NCBI GenBank assembly: GCA_022605405.1
Contig: JABYQQ010000002.1
Coordinates: forward strand, 1,674,001-1,738,000
Origin: Earliella scabrosa
Taxonomy: Eukaryota; Basidiomycota; Agaricomycetes; Polyporales; Polyporaceae
DNA: 64,000 nt
Direction of reading: 5' to 3'
Below are positions 35,681-45,641 of the stretch, piece by piece (the stretch's first letter is position 1; the number at the start of each line of letters is the position of its first letter). A program made the position numbers and the translations under genes. The notes under the pieces are model-generated. The model did not search any database. It saw only the letters and a program-made list of their open reading frames with translations, and was not told the origin of the DNA.

Positions 35681-36369
35681 ATGAACCACACCACAGCTCT
35701 CTCTTTGCTATTCCAATTCCCTTTGTATGTCTGCGTCCCGAATACTTGCCTCGGGATGAAGGTGAGCAGTCGCATGCAATATCCTCGGTCCCGTCCTCAC
35801 CCGCGACGCGCCCGCGGCGCAACAGCGTCATGTTCGTCTTGACATCGCCCTGTACGGCATGGGCTATGAGTTCGTCGTCGCGGAACTCTTTTGGCAGGAG
35901 CTCGACCCTGCCTATCCGCACGGTCCTTGCCCCCAAGTCCCACCATTCTGGCCTTCGTCCCCCGAATACGACGTTCTCATGCCCGCCAATCCGCTCAACG
36001 ATCCTATCTACATCTGCGTCCGGAAGCTTGGGGCGTTGTCATCATCAGTATGTATCTCTGCTATGGCGCGTGCCCCTCCGCAGTATGTACTCATCCCCTA
36101 CATAGCAGCCTTTCGCGATCGTCATCAGGCTGCGTGAGGAGGGACACGGCATCGTGGCGACAGTGGGTCTCCGGCTCCTGCCTGCCGGGGGACACACCCG
36201 CACAGGGCCATGGCGGGTTGGGATCGAGCAGGAGGACGCTACGGCAGTACGTACCACTGGCAATCCATCTCTGCCCCTCCCCCCCGCGTTGTAGTATGTT
36301 AGCGTTCGCACCACAATCATACTTCCCCCCCTCCCCGGGCGTTCAAGAAGTGTCACTGCTCTCTCATAA
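35681..36369 (+). CDS. Element cargo protein of unknown function, 172 aa
   Basis: Four exons: 35681-35761, 35826-36047, 36106-36246, 36295-36369, with introns of 64, 58 and 48 nt. Composition supports coding: FPLYVCVPNTCLGM, LDIALYGMGYEFVVAELFWQ, PPFWPSSPEYDVLMPANPL, DPIYICVRKLG, then FAIVIRLREEGHGIVATVG. No known domain was recognised. The last exon is short and Pro/Arg/Ser-rich, so the 3' end is the weakest part. It is the only cargo gene on the same strand as the transposase and lies 405 bp behind it. Confidence 0.5.
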
Positions 36370-36606
36370 ACGGCAGACGCGCTCGTGGTCTGCGTGCGCT
36401 CGCCAGAGTTGAATGGCTGCTCGAAGTGTGGCCTGTCTCGGTCGTTCTCGTAAGGGGTAATTGTAGGGTTGCGGAGGTACAACGGTGTACGGCCCCATCG
36501 TTGGCCATGCGCGAGGTAGTAAGGTGACGCTCGTCTTCATTGACGTTTGGGACACTCCGGGTACGTAACACAGGTGTGCGATACTCTTTTACGACGGCCC
36601 ACTACT

Positions 36607-38437
36607 CTACAAGTTCTCTCCGAAGCGTCGGCGTTTGGTGGGGGCGGTGCTCGCCTGCGGGGAGGGCGGTTCGCGGGAAGGACGCACTTTGCATACCTCG
36701 CGCGGCCAGGGGACGGCGACCGAGCCTTCGTTCGACGACTCATCAGACCCTCCAACATCCATGTCGTCGGCAGACCTCAAGTCCGAGTCTGAGCCATCAG
36801 GTTCGTCGTCAGTGCCATCGTCCTCTGAGCCTCGCCTGGTGGCGCGCGCGCCGGCTCCGCTAGCGCGCGCTGTGCTGGCCTTCGAGGGACCAGAGGGCTT
36901 GATGACAGCCGGGCTCAAGAGGCGCGTGGCCGTGGTCGCAGTCGGCGGCTGTGCCGGAGGGGTCGGGAGCGTTGGCTCGAGCTCGCCGAGGCGGATGGTC
37001 TCCCGCAGGGCGAAGAGTAACGTGTGCACGTGGAGTCTGACGGTGTAGAAACCGTCGAGCAACGCCTGGATTTCGCCGCATGCGCCATAGCTCCGCAGCA
37101 ACTTCGCGCACGCGCAACACTCGCGCACCCAGCCCGCTCGACGACGGAGGTATCGTCCCACGAGCTCCGTCGTGACCGGTCGTCCGTGAATCATGGGCCA
37201 GGAAGGCTCGTCCACCGTGCCCAGGGAACACATGGCTTCGACCACGTCGATCCAGGACAACACGCGGGACACGCGGGCGGGTCTGTGTTTGGCTGCGATT
37301 GCGCGTATTTCGGCCACGATCTTGTCCCAACCGGCCATGTTGTTGGCGTACGTGTGAATGAAGTGAAGCATGGCGTACTCAATCCCACGAGCGAGGTCCG
37401 CAGACTGCTGAAGCGAGGCGACCATCTCCGGCGGAGGCCCGTCAAGGAGTATCACGTCGTCGTCGCTGCCGTCTTCGCCACCACCAGCACTCCCGGCGGA
37501 GGAGGACAGTAGGCTTTGGGACGATGCCTTGCGCGGCTGTAGGGGTCCCTGCAAGGTCAATGTCAGCCTCGTATCGCGCACGAAGGAAGGAGAGTGGCAC
37601 TCACGCCGGTGACACGAAAGTCGGCCGAGAAGTGGTAACACGCCAGATGCGAGGGGACTGTCTCAGGATCGAGGGGGTCAAGACTGATGTACGCGAGGTT
37701 CCCAGTCAGCTCGATGTCGGCGGCCCCGCGCACGATAGCAAAACACTGCCAATGCATTTGACCACGAGCCTCGATCCGGCCACTGAGGAAGAGTTGGCCT
37801 GAAACGTCGTGCGGCAGACGTCAATAGCAGGCGCATGGGGCGAGCCATGACGATGCTCACCTCGTTCGACAGGGACGACTTTCGCAACAGCGGTGGCCAC
37901 TCGCATGACGTGGATTTTGACCGTCTCGTCGGCCGGATGCAGCCGGAGAAAGACATCTGGCGCGGTGACGATGAGACCCTGTTCGCCTGCCACTCGTCGG
38001 AGATCTTGGCCGAACAGCACGATGTCACCCCGACCATGCAGATCCTCCTCGGAGGGCCACGGGGCACAGCCTACTGGGAGGAGGGGGCGATGACGTCTCT
38101 GCGCGCGTCGCTATCAGTACGACGTTGGGCCCGGAGGAGGAGCCAACATACCGGGCGGCGATCACCACGCGAGGTCTCCGAGGCAAAGTCCTCGTGCTCT
38201 GGGAAAGAATCCTCGCTGTCGATGTCCAAATCATCTTCCGAAAGCGCATCTGCAGCGAGGTCGGAGCCACTCCGGTTCGAGTCGGACTCGCTGGCGTCAG
38301 GCCCGGGCGGGAAGTACTCAGGGTCAGACTGGTGCCCTCAAAGCGTCAGTACGGCGACAAAAGCGCACGAGAGGGGACGAAGTACTCACAAATCCGCATT
38401 CATGCACTGCTGCCGCAAAGTTGGGGTCGTCCGGCAT
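36607..38437 (-). CDS. Cargo protein, GRG-x-I-x2-F-x-QDLR family, member A, about 519 aa
   Basis: Six exons: 38390-38437, 38166-38328, 37861-38073, 37605-37798 and 36607-37548, with one weak junction (donor GTGATC at 38165) that nevertheless keeps phase. Order of parts: FAAAVHECGF; an acidic Ser/Asp/Glu stretch (LSEDDLDIDSEDSF); a conserved block GRGDIVLFGQDLRRVAGEQG; a beta-rich block RGQLFLSGRIEARGQ, WQCFAIVRGAADIEL; a helical block (ARGIEYAMLHFIHTYANN, VSRVLSWIDVVEAM); a Pro/Ser-rich acidic tail; and the basic end TKRRRFGENL. Its paralog at 41742 shows the same order. Not recognised from any known family. Exon boundaries near 38.1 kb and the start are uncertain. Confidence 0.6.
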
Positions 38438-39122
38438 TGTCGCAGAATGTCGTTCGCCCACGGGGTCCGTTCTGCATAGAGATATGGTCAGCATGGGAGT
38501 TAAGCTCGCAGGGCTGACAGTGAGCGCTCACCCTGGAGGTTCGCTCCGAGGCCGGGCACGACAGTGTCCTTCATCGCGGGCGGCTGCTTATGAATGTGAC
38601 GAGGTACGGATGGTGTGGCCGTGCCCCGATTAGGCCGCATGAGACATGGGCGGCCGGGTGAGGGTCAAAGGAACTTGTCGATTTCCGCGCCACCGTTGTG
38701 GCGGGCGCGCGCGATGGGGTCCGGGGCAAGGGAAGCTGATGGTGGTGGTCAATTCTGCTCACCATCATGGGTGTTTGGTTTAAGGCTCAAACGGCTATTC
38801 CATCAGACATCAGGACCCGTAGCTTGGGGATGATGAAGGTAACAAGACACCAGAGGGTACGCGATGGCGCATCGATGAGTGTGACAGATCTGATTGTCAC
38901 ATTATCTTGAGTCGGCTATTGGTACGCCGTCACCGGTCACCTATGGCCGGTCCGAACATTGCGCGCAAGCAAACCTTGCCGTCGAGCTGGGGCACTCAGT
39001 GCGGGATACGCATGAGGTAACGAACCCAAGATACATTTTTCGCCGGCGACTACCACACTAGTGCCCATGTCTCGCGCATCCCGTTCGCCCTCGCACCATC
39101 CCTCCTCCGTCCACCCGCCAAA
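38438..39122. other. Spacer inside the element
   Basis: May hold further 5' exons of the minus-strand gene to the left (a coding-like frame ends at a GTGAGC donor at about 38530) and the 3' end of the gene to the right. Nothing else is supported. Confidence 0.35.
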
Positions 39123-40007
39123 TCACGTCAACCGATGGAGCTCCCAGGCACGCAACACATTGTGACGAGCACAAGGTCCTCCGCACGGCCGCAAGTCCAA
39201 ACGCCATGTCACCCGAGGATTGAGGGGCGCGTCCGCAATAGGACTGACGCGCGCGAGGATCGAATGTGGGTCGGTGAAAGTATGCGCTTGGACGGGGCAG
39301 CAACCATGCGCGGCAGCACACCGCGGATGATTGAGATCGGGCCAGAGAGATGTCGCCAGTCGCACCTCGAACCCTGCGGCTTCGTACCTCGGAATGTATT
39401 CGTGTTGGTGGCGATCATCGTCCGCGATTAACGCTCGGCGCATGAACATCAGCTCGCGGTAGGCGCAGCCGAAGTAGCGTGGATGAACGAAGTTCATGAC
39501 CGCGGTTGTGTAGCCACGGACGATGGGGGAGAGGGCGGTGTGGGTCGCGCTGCGAAAGACCACGATTTGGCCGAGGGGAGAGCGTAGCCACGCGATGCCG
39601 GACAACGCACGCTGTTCCAAACCCTGCCCCTCCATGTCCTCGGGAGACGTCTCGCCTTCCAACCACGCGCCCTGTCTGTGTAGGAGGTGGAAGATGAGAC
39701 GGGAGTAGTAACGGCGGGGCACGAATAGATCGAGGTTGCGGGGCCGGATGGCACCGTCCCCGAGGAAGAAGGGTATGGAGCTGGACCCGCCGACAAATGT
39801 ATAATAGTCGACCAGCGTCCGCATGAGTTGATCGGGCTCGGTAACGAAGAGCGCGAGGGTGTAGCGGAGACGGCCGTTCAACACCCACGCGATCGCGGCG
39901 AGGGCGAGTTTGGAGGCTCTTCGAACGCGCATCATTTCGGCGAAGGTGAGGAATAGACAGACATGTTCGAAAGCCTTGGTGAGGGCGATGTCGGCGAAGC
40001 GCGCCAT
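39123..40007 (-). CDS. Cargo protein: F-box-like start plus nucleotidyltransferase-like strand, 294 aa
   Basis: Single exon. The start MARFADIALTKAFEHVC is the first Met with good composition; an earlier ATG at 40394 adds a Pro-rich, unlikely stretch. Residues 10-45 (FEHVCLFLTFAEMMRVRRASK) look like an F-box variant. Next comes VGGSSSIPFFLGDGAIRP, NLDLFVPRRYYSRLIFHLL and GAW, the pattern of a large agaricomycete family in which a Gly-Ser turn is followed by a D-L-D-[IL]-[YF]-V-P strand, reminiscent of nucleotidyltransferase folds (inference). Here the first acidic residue is Asn. The C-terminus holds HPRYFGCAYRELMFMRR and a Cys/His-rich end. Related in plan to its neighbour at 40482. Confidence 0.65.
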   Translation of the reverse strand: MARFADIALTKAFEHVCLFLTFAEMMRVRRASKLALAAIAWVLNGRLRYTLALFVTEPDQLMRTLVDYYTFVGGSSSIPFFLGDGAIRPRNLDLFVPRRYYSRLIFHLLHRQGAWLEGETSPEDMEGQGLEQRALSGIAWLRSPLGQIVVFRSATHTALSPIVRGYTTAVMNFVHPRYFGCAYRELMFMRRALIADDDRHQHEYIPRYEAAGFEVRLATSLWPDLNHPRCAAAHGCCPVQAHTFTDPHSILARVSPIADAPLNPRVTWRLDLRPCGGPCARHNVLRAWELHRLT

Positions 40008-40481
40008 GGCGTATGGCGTAGACGGGGGAATGGTGTATGAGGTTGGAGAGCTTGGAAGGAGCGGGTTCAAGCAAGTGGGGTGCCACAGAGGGTTAGGAAG
40101 TGACGGGGGCCCCCGAGTCATGCACAAACGCTTGCGCGGCGTTCGTACCTCAGGCCGAAGGCTCCGAGCATTAATCTCTGGTATCTCCTCGAACGGGAAA
40201 CTTGATGGATCGCGGTTGCCTGGACTGATTCCTCGGGACGCCATCAGAACGGTGGCCTCCACTCCCAGATAATCACGCACCTGCCTTGGGCCCTGGCAGA
40301 TTAATCCATTATTCGCGCCTTGAGCCGACAAGCCGGGTGAGTATTGCGGTGTTGGCGTACACGACCGCGCGCAACAGCTTTGCGCAAGACGCACGAGCGG
40401 CGCCCGACGTGGGCAGTGACAGGGAGCAACGATTCATTGCGTTCAGCATGTAACCGAGCCCGCGTTTACAGCACAAGCACA
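40008..40481. other. Spacer inside the element
   Basis: About 470 bp between two same-strand genes; probable promoter and terminator space. No motif stood out. Confidence 0.4.
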
Positions 40482-41567
40482 TTAACTACGCCCCAGTAGA
40501 CTCCAGACACATCGACGCGTCCCAGGGCCCACGCTGTGCGCTCCAGAGTGGCACAACGCGTCGCATGTATGTCCCCCTCTCCACCACAGCACAGTCTCCT
40601 CGGCGATTGGGTCATGGTCTTTGTCCTCCAACGAGGCGGTGCCGAGTGCGCGGAGGGATCCGAAACTGCACATGCGGTCGCGGAGGAAGCGGATCTCCAC
40701 CGCACACCCAGCGAGTTTCCCGCCCCCGCACGGCCCATCGAAATCCGTCCAGAAGGACGACAATTCCCATCCCACCCGTTCGTATCGTGACACCTCCGGG
40801 CGAAGGCGGCGAGGAGGTCTCGAGAAATCCCTGAGGACACTGGGATTCATGAGACCCTGGCGCTCGCGGGTGAGGTAGGGGTAGGCGGAGCAGAGCGAGA
40901 CGCCGGAGATGTAATTGAAGAGGCCCGAATGCCACTGGGTCGTAAGCGCGACCAGGGGACTGGGGTCGGAGCATTGATAGAGGTGGAAGATGACTGTCCC
41001 CTTGCGGACTCGATCGCGCATGAGCAAGCACGACGGCAGAGTCTCGTCGTGGTCTTCGTCGTCCTCATCGCTTGAGCTGGACTCTGAGCCCGACGTATCG
41101 CTCGCGCTGGAGTCCGAGTTGGACGTGTCCGACACACTGCCCTCGTCCTCTGCGATCCCCTCTCGGTCGCGGCGACGCTTGTCCGGGGGTGGAGGGAAGT
41201 GCTCGGACACGAATCCTACGGCGCGCAGAGACGCCCGGAAGGGTCTGAAGGACATTTTGGGGAGGTAGACGTCGATGTACGTCGGGATGGGGTGTTGCGG
41301 ATAGAGGATATGGAGGGCCGCCTCTCCCGTGATGATCCCGCCGCGTCGATGGAGCTTCCCCATGAACAGTTCGCATTCGGCCACCCCGATCTGGAGGACT
41401 GCGGCGATCCGGACGAGGAGATGGTATGCGACATATTGGTCGGCAGTATGAGAGGTGAGGCGCAGGCGGACGAGCGCGTCGACGTCGAGGAGGTCAAGGA
41501 TTTTGATGCATACGTCGACCACCAGTGACGGCAGGAGAGGGGCCGAGGGGTACCCTTGGGACGACAT
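40482..41567 (-). CDS. Cargo protein: F-box plus nucleotidyltransferase-like strand, 361 aa
   Basis: Single exon starting MSSQGYPSAPLLPS. The F-box-like segment is LPSLVVDVCIKILDLLDVDA and VRLRLTSHTADQYV (residues 12-46). It is followed by GGIITGEAALHILYP, PTYIDVYLPKMSFRPF and LRAVGF, matching the G-[AG]-x-I-[ST]-G-x-x-A-L-x-x-L then [ID]-D-V-Y-[LV]-P pattern of the same family as the gene at 39123. A Ser/Asp/Glu-rich insert (SDTSNSDSSASDTSGSES) separates this from a second globular part (VIFHLYQCSDPSPL). Function unknown; possible roles are ubiquitin-ligase adaptor or nucleotide transfer, neither shown. Confidence 0.7.
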   Translation of the reverse strand: MSSQGYPSAPLLPSLVVDVCIKILDLLDVDALVRLRLTSHTADQYVAYHLLVRIAAVLQIGVAECELFMGKLHRRGGIITGEAALHILYPQHPIPTYIDVYLPKMSFRPFRASLRAVGFVSEHFPPPPDKRRRDREGIAEDEGSVSDTSNSDSSASDTSGSESSSSDEDDEDHDETLPSCLLMRDRVRKGTVIFHLYQCSDPSPLVALTTQWHSGLFNYISGVSLCSAYPYLTRERQGLMNPSVLRDFSRPPRRLRPEVSRYERVGWELSSFWTDFDGPCGGGKLAGCAVEIRFLRDRMCSFGSLRALGTASLEDKDHDPIAEETVLWWRGGHTCDALCHSGAHSVGPGTRRCVWSLLGRS

Positions 41568-41741
41568 GGCAGGACGAGAGGTGAGTGGATAGATCGAGCA
41601 CGCACGGTCTAGCAGAGGAATTCATGTTATGTAATCGTCCCAATAGGACGAGAAATCGCACGGCAAGGACGGAGCCACGTGGTAGCAGACACGGACGCAA
41701 AGCATATCGCATTCTCCATGTACATCGACGACACAGAATAA

Positions 41742-43840
41742 CTACCCTCTGAACTTGGTGTTCTCCCGTTTCCTGGGACGAGGTCCAACTAGGCCCGAGC
41801 GCCCTGTCCGACTCGCTTTCAGAGCGCGCAGAGCCAGCACAACCTTCTTCGACGGTCGACGCTTTGGGGGTTTGGTGCCATCGTGCTCTGGCGTTGAGGC
41901 TGGGGCCCACGGACCTTGGGCCTGCGCCCTTGTATCGGATGCAGGTTCCGACTGACCTGCCTGAGCGTCGTCATCGGCCGCGTCGTCAATGGATGGCGCA
42001 GCCCCCCGCACCACGGCCTTGCCCCGTGGAGCCCTGGGAGCAGGCTCGCTGCTCGACACGCTCCTGCCCGCATCGTCAGACCGCATTGAACCACTCTCCT
42101 CTGATGAACTGATCCCCCCGCCTACATCCGACCCATCCACCACGCTGACGGGCGCCCTCGCCGAGCCTGCGCGACTGCTGCGCGCGCGTGATTCCGTTCG
42201 CAGAGGCGAACGACTCTCCCGCACGCCCCGCGGGCCCGAGGTCGAGCGCAGCACGATTTCCTGTTGCAGAGCCTTCGCCGACAGGACCCCGATGAGAGGA
42301 TGAGGTCCGCGCTCTGGCCCGGCGACGCTCCACTGAATGAGGTTGCGGAGGGTCTTCACGCCCAGGGTAACATCGTTGCGATGGGCGCGCTCAATCTCGA
42401 CGAGCATGGCGGTCTGATCGCGGTGCTGAGTATACAGGCGCCAGCACTGCAACGCGAGGGCGGTCCACTGGGGGCCGCGGTGTATGAAGGCGGCAACGTG
42501 CGCCTGCGTGATACGGCGTTTGGGAGCTTCCTCCAGCGTGGCGTCGGTATGCCCAACGGCCATCAGCTTGCTGGTCGTTTCACACCAAGTCAGCAGTTCG
42601 GACACCACTTGGCCGACGTTCAGGTTGGCCGTAGCTCGCATGTCCTGCACGCCGGGGAGCTCGAGCAAAGCGCCGTCGCGGTGAGTCTCCATCCACGCGA
42701 CAATGGCTTCGGTGATCGCGGTCTCATCCTCCTCACTGTCGGATTGCGCGCGTGCCTTCTTCGGCCGCCGGAGCCGTCCTGCCTCCTGCGGTCCGCGTGA
42801 GCCCATGGTAGGCGGATCTTGCAAGGCGAGCTCAGGTGTGCGGCCGGAAGACTGTGCGCCAACGCTCTCGCGCCCCACCTCGGCTGAAGCATCGCGCGGC
42901 CGTTTCGATGGAACGCGCGTGGGGCGCCCCTCCACCCGTCGCGCCCCGCCGCGGCGCGGCACGCGAGGGAGCTGTTCGTCGTCGAGCTGGAAGGCAACGA
43001 GCGTCAACAAAGTGCCACATAGCTCGGGCGTACACTCACTCCTTCCAAAACGAAGTCGAGGGCCCACTGCACATTGTTCATGGCGCGCCTCGGGTGCACC
43101 GCCACATGCGGAGCCAGGTCGGTCTCGCCTTGCGAGAGCAACTCGTACTGACCGGGTTGCTCTACCAGCGCCAGTCGCTCATATGCTACCTCGCAGTCGA
43201 AGTGAATGGGAACACTAATGTATGCATCCCCTGTCCACGCATAAGGTTAGAGGGGCCGAGGAGACAACAAGAGGGAAGATGCGTACTCGCGCGCGGCACC
43301 GCATGTGCCACCAAAGCGTCAACAAGAACGTCGTTATCCAGCGCGACCTGTTCGCTCTGCCGATAGTATCGGAAAGGTATGTCTCTCAAAACGGTGACGA
43401 CCTTGCGGCGTCCCTGCGCCGCGACACGAAGATCTTGCATGAAGGCGGCGATGTTGCCGCGTCCAACCCATGCTGACTGAACCGCGACATCAAAGGCGAG
43501 CCACAGAGCGCCGCGGATAGTCAATCACGCACCTCGTCCTCGTCCTCGTAATCCTCCTCCTGACCCTCCTGTCCCCAAGTCCCCTCACTCTCCTGCTCCA
43601 GGTCAGCCCTTCCAAAGCAGCATCCTAAGCGCGAAATCTACTGACGTAGCCACAAGCCCGCAGGGCTCGATCCACCAGTGTCTCAGCCGGTCGAGCTGGA
43701 GAAGCCGGGCCATCAAACTGAGGAGCGTGTCAGCAAGCAGGCGACCAGGGACTTTGGGAACATACGAACTCCTGGACGAGCGGCGGGTAGTCCCTCCCAA
43801 CCGTGAGCGATCTCCCGGTCAAACTCGGGAGTGTCCCCAT
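41742..43840 (-). CDS. Cargo protein, GRG-x-I-x2-F-x-QDLR family, member B, about 610 aa
   Basis: Six exons: 43766-43840, 43646-43717, 43533-43592, 43287-43476, 43040-43230, 41742-42986; every junction is in phase and introns are 48-56 nt apart from one of 53 nt. Order of parts: YPPLVQEFFDGPAS, ETLVDRALRACGY; acidic EEDYEDEDE; GRGNIAAFMQDLRVAAQG; IPFRYYRQSEQVALDN; RDAYISVPIHFDCEVAYERL, ALVEQPGQYELL; then a helical block (ITEAIVAWMETHRDG, VVSELLTWCETTSKLM), a Ser/Pro-rich acidic tail and the basic end RPRKRENTKFRG. The same order and several identical positions occur in the gene at 36607. Not recognised from known families. The first exon overlaps, in another frame, the open tail behind the next gene. 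Confidence 0.65.
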
Positions 43841-44360
43841 GGATTCCCGCAGCTTTGCGCGGTGGGACGCCGGCCGACACGCTGCCATGGCGCGGTGGGG
43901 AACCTGAAGGGGCCCGGGAGTCATGCGAGCCTCCAGAGGTCCGTTCTGACCCATCCTGCCGCTGAGAGCCCGTCGACGGAGGCCGCATGGAAGGTTCAAC
44001 TGGGGTGCCGAGCTCGGAGGCAGCGCCTTGGAAGCCCAGGCCTGCGTCGAGCGATCCCGCGCGTGGACCTTCGGGGACTAGAGAAGCCCTGGAGGATGCC
44101 ACCCTTGGGCAGACGTCCTGGCCCGTGGACGTCGCACCCTGCACGACCACGTCTTGGGAGGGGACGTCAACACGACCTGGGTTAGAGCCGTGAGCAGCGA
44201 GCGGACGGGTGAGCTTAGGAGCCACATCGGGCGACGGGATACGCTCTGAATTCGGAACCGGCGCTTCAGGGACTGGATGAGCGTCGGCCGCAGGAATTGG
44301 ACCCGCGTCGCCTTCGGGAATGGAAGTGAGAGGTGAGGAAGGCGTTTTGGCCGGATCCGC
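43841..44360 (-). pseudogene. Open Ser/Pro-rich tail behind a TAG stop
   Basis: The frame of the gene ending at 44361 continues after its TAG with no further stop down to 43713. It encodes a Pro/Ser/Ala-rich sequence (ADPAKTPSSPLTSIPEGD, VPEAPVPNSERIPSPDV) like the tails of the two GRG-family genes. Either a nonsense mutation cut a longer protein or the openness is due to composition. Confidence 0.4.
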
Positions 44361-44868
44361 CTAGCGCGCAAGCTCAGATGAGACCGTTTTCGGCTCAACA
44401 GAGTAGGTTATGCTGACCTCAGAAGGTGGTGGCACGTCGACTCGGCCGTGAATCACCAAATCGTACACATGCCAGTCTAGCAACCACTCTCTGCGACTGG
44501 CGCCGCTGGGCACCCGCCGGGACACCCTCGTCTCCGAGTCACGCCAACGCAACAGTCTGTGCCAATTCACGGTGACACCCTCCGTCTCGAGACATGACAG
44601 CAGCTCCGCCCGGTCGCGGAGAAAATTCGCGCGCTCGGGAACTTTCAGCCACAGCCGTACCAAAGCCTGAGCATAACGGAGATGAGCTCGAGGACCCTGA
44701 CCGCCCGCGGAACCATACGTACTCGTACTTCTGAGGCGTCAAGCCTGGCGCTATAGAACTAATGAGCACACGCACCCATGGGACGACGGAGATAGCATAC
44801 ACTTACATGTCAGCGGGCGAGAGCAGCACACGTTCGGCGTCCTCCTGCACCCCTTGAGACTCAGACAT
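44361..44868 (-). CDS. Short cargo protein with helical block, 143 aa, possibly truncated
   Basis: Exon 1 (44807-44868) starts MSESQGVQEDAERVLL. A 76-nt intron (44731-44806) leads in phase to exon 2 (44361-44730) with LRYAQALVRLWLKVPERANF, LSCLETEGVTVNWHRLL, REWLLDWHVYDLVIHGRVD. It ends at a TAG followed by a long open frame. The helical segment has the same position before a Ser/Pro tail and a similar L-L-x-W motif as in the GRG-family genes, so it may be a remnant of a third member lacking the N-terminal half; that link is weak. Confidence 0.5.
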
Positions 44869-45641
44869 AGTGAAGATGGGGAGCGGGAGTCAGTAGGAAC
44901 CTGCAAGTTCAGGTGGGGCCGTCCGGGGCCCAAAACGTGCCGTTTCTGACCACCGTGTGCGTACTCCAAGTCGCTCGGCGAGACCGCATGACCCAAGAGA
45001 CTCAGACGGCGCGTGATTGCGTGGCGACACCACGTACTAGCGAGATAACAGATAGACCGTTCGTCGGCGCAGCGAAATGGTGATCGCGAAGCACGTTCCG
45101 AGTGGCTCCGTTGGACCTCATCCTGATCCCTGCCGGGAACCGTACTCCGCATAAGGACACGCCCACGTCCGTGATCCCTAAGACATATCCACGTGCCCCG
45201 AAGGTGACTCGAACTGGAAAAAAACGGAGGCCGGCGATGCAACCATCTGGCAGCCATGCTGATCGTGGCACGAACGGGAACTGTTCTGATGAGTGCTTTG
45301 ACGAGGGCGCGTAAAATGTAGGCTAATTGCAGGCGACCGACAGCCCTTAATTGTTTGGGATGCACATTAATCCGCAGTGGATCGTCGACGACATACGATC
45401 GGGTCAGGAACGGTGCAGATGGGTGCCAGGGGACCTTAACCATGCGCGCTAGGCGACCCGATAACGATCGTACTGAGACGATTCATGCTCAGTGATTGCC
45501 GCCCACGCGTGACGGGGATCATTGTTGTCAAGCGGACGAAACGCCGAATTGAGGCAAGCAGCGTGGAGTCGCGGGCCGACGGTATAACATGGACTGGGTA
45601 GTACGGCTAAATACAATTCCGACAGAAGACGCAGAGCCCGC
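44869..45641. other. Spacer inside the element
   Basis: About 770 bp with no frame of convincing composition. It should contain the promoter of the 143-aa gene and the 3' end of the zinc-cluster gene. Confidence 0.4.

Noticed and set aside
37835..38479. Plus-strand frame of 214 codons inside the element
   Set aside because: Antisense to phase-consistent exons of the minus-strand cargo gene, whose conserved block matches its paralog.
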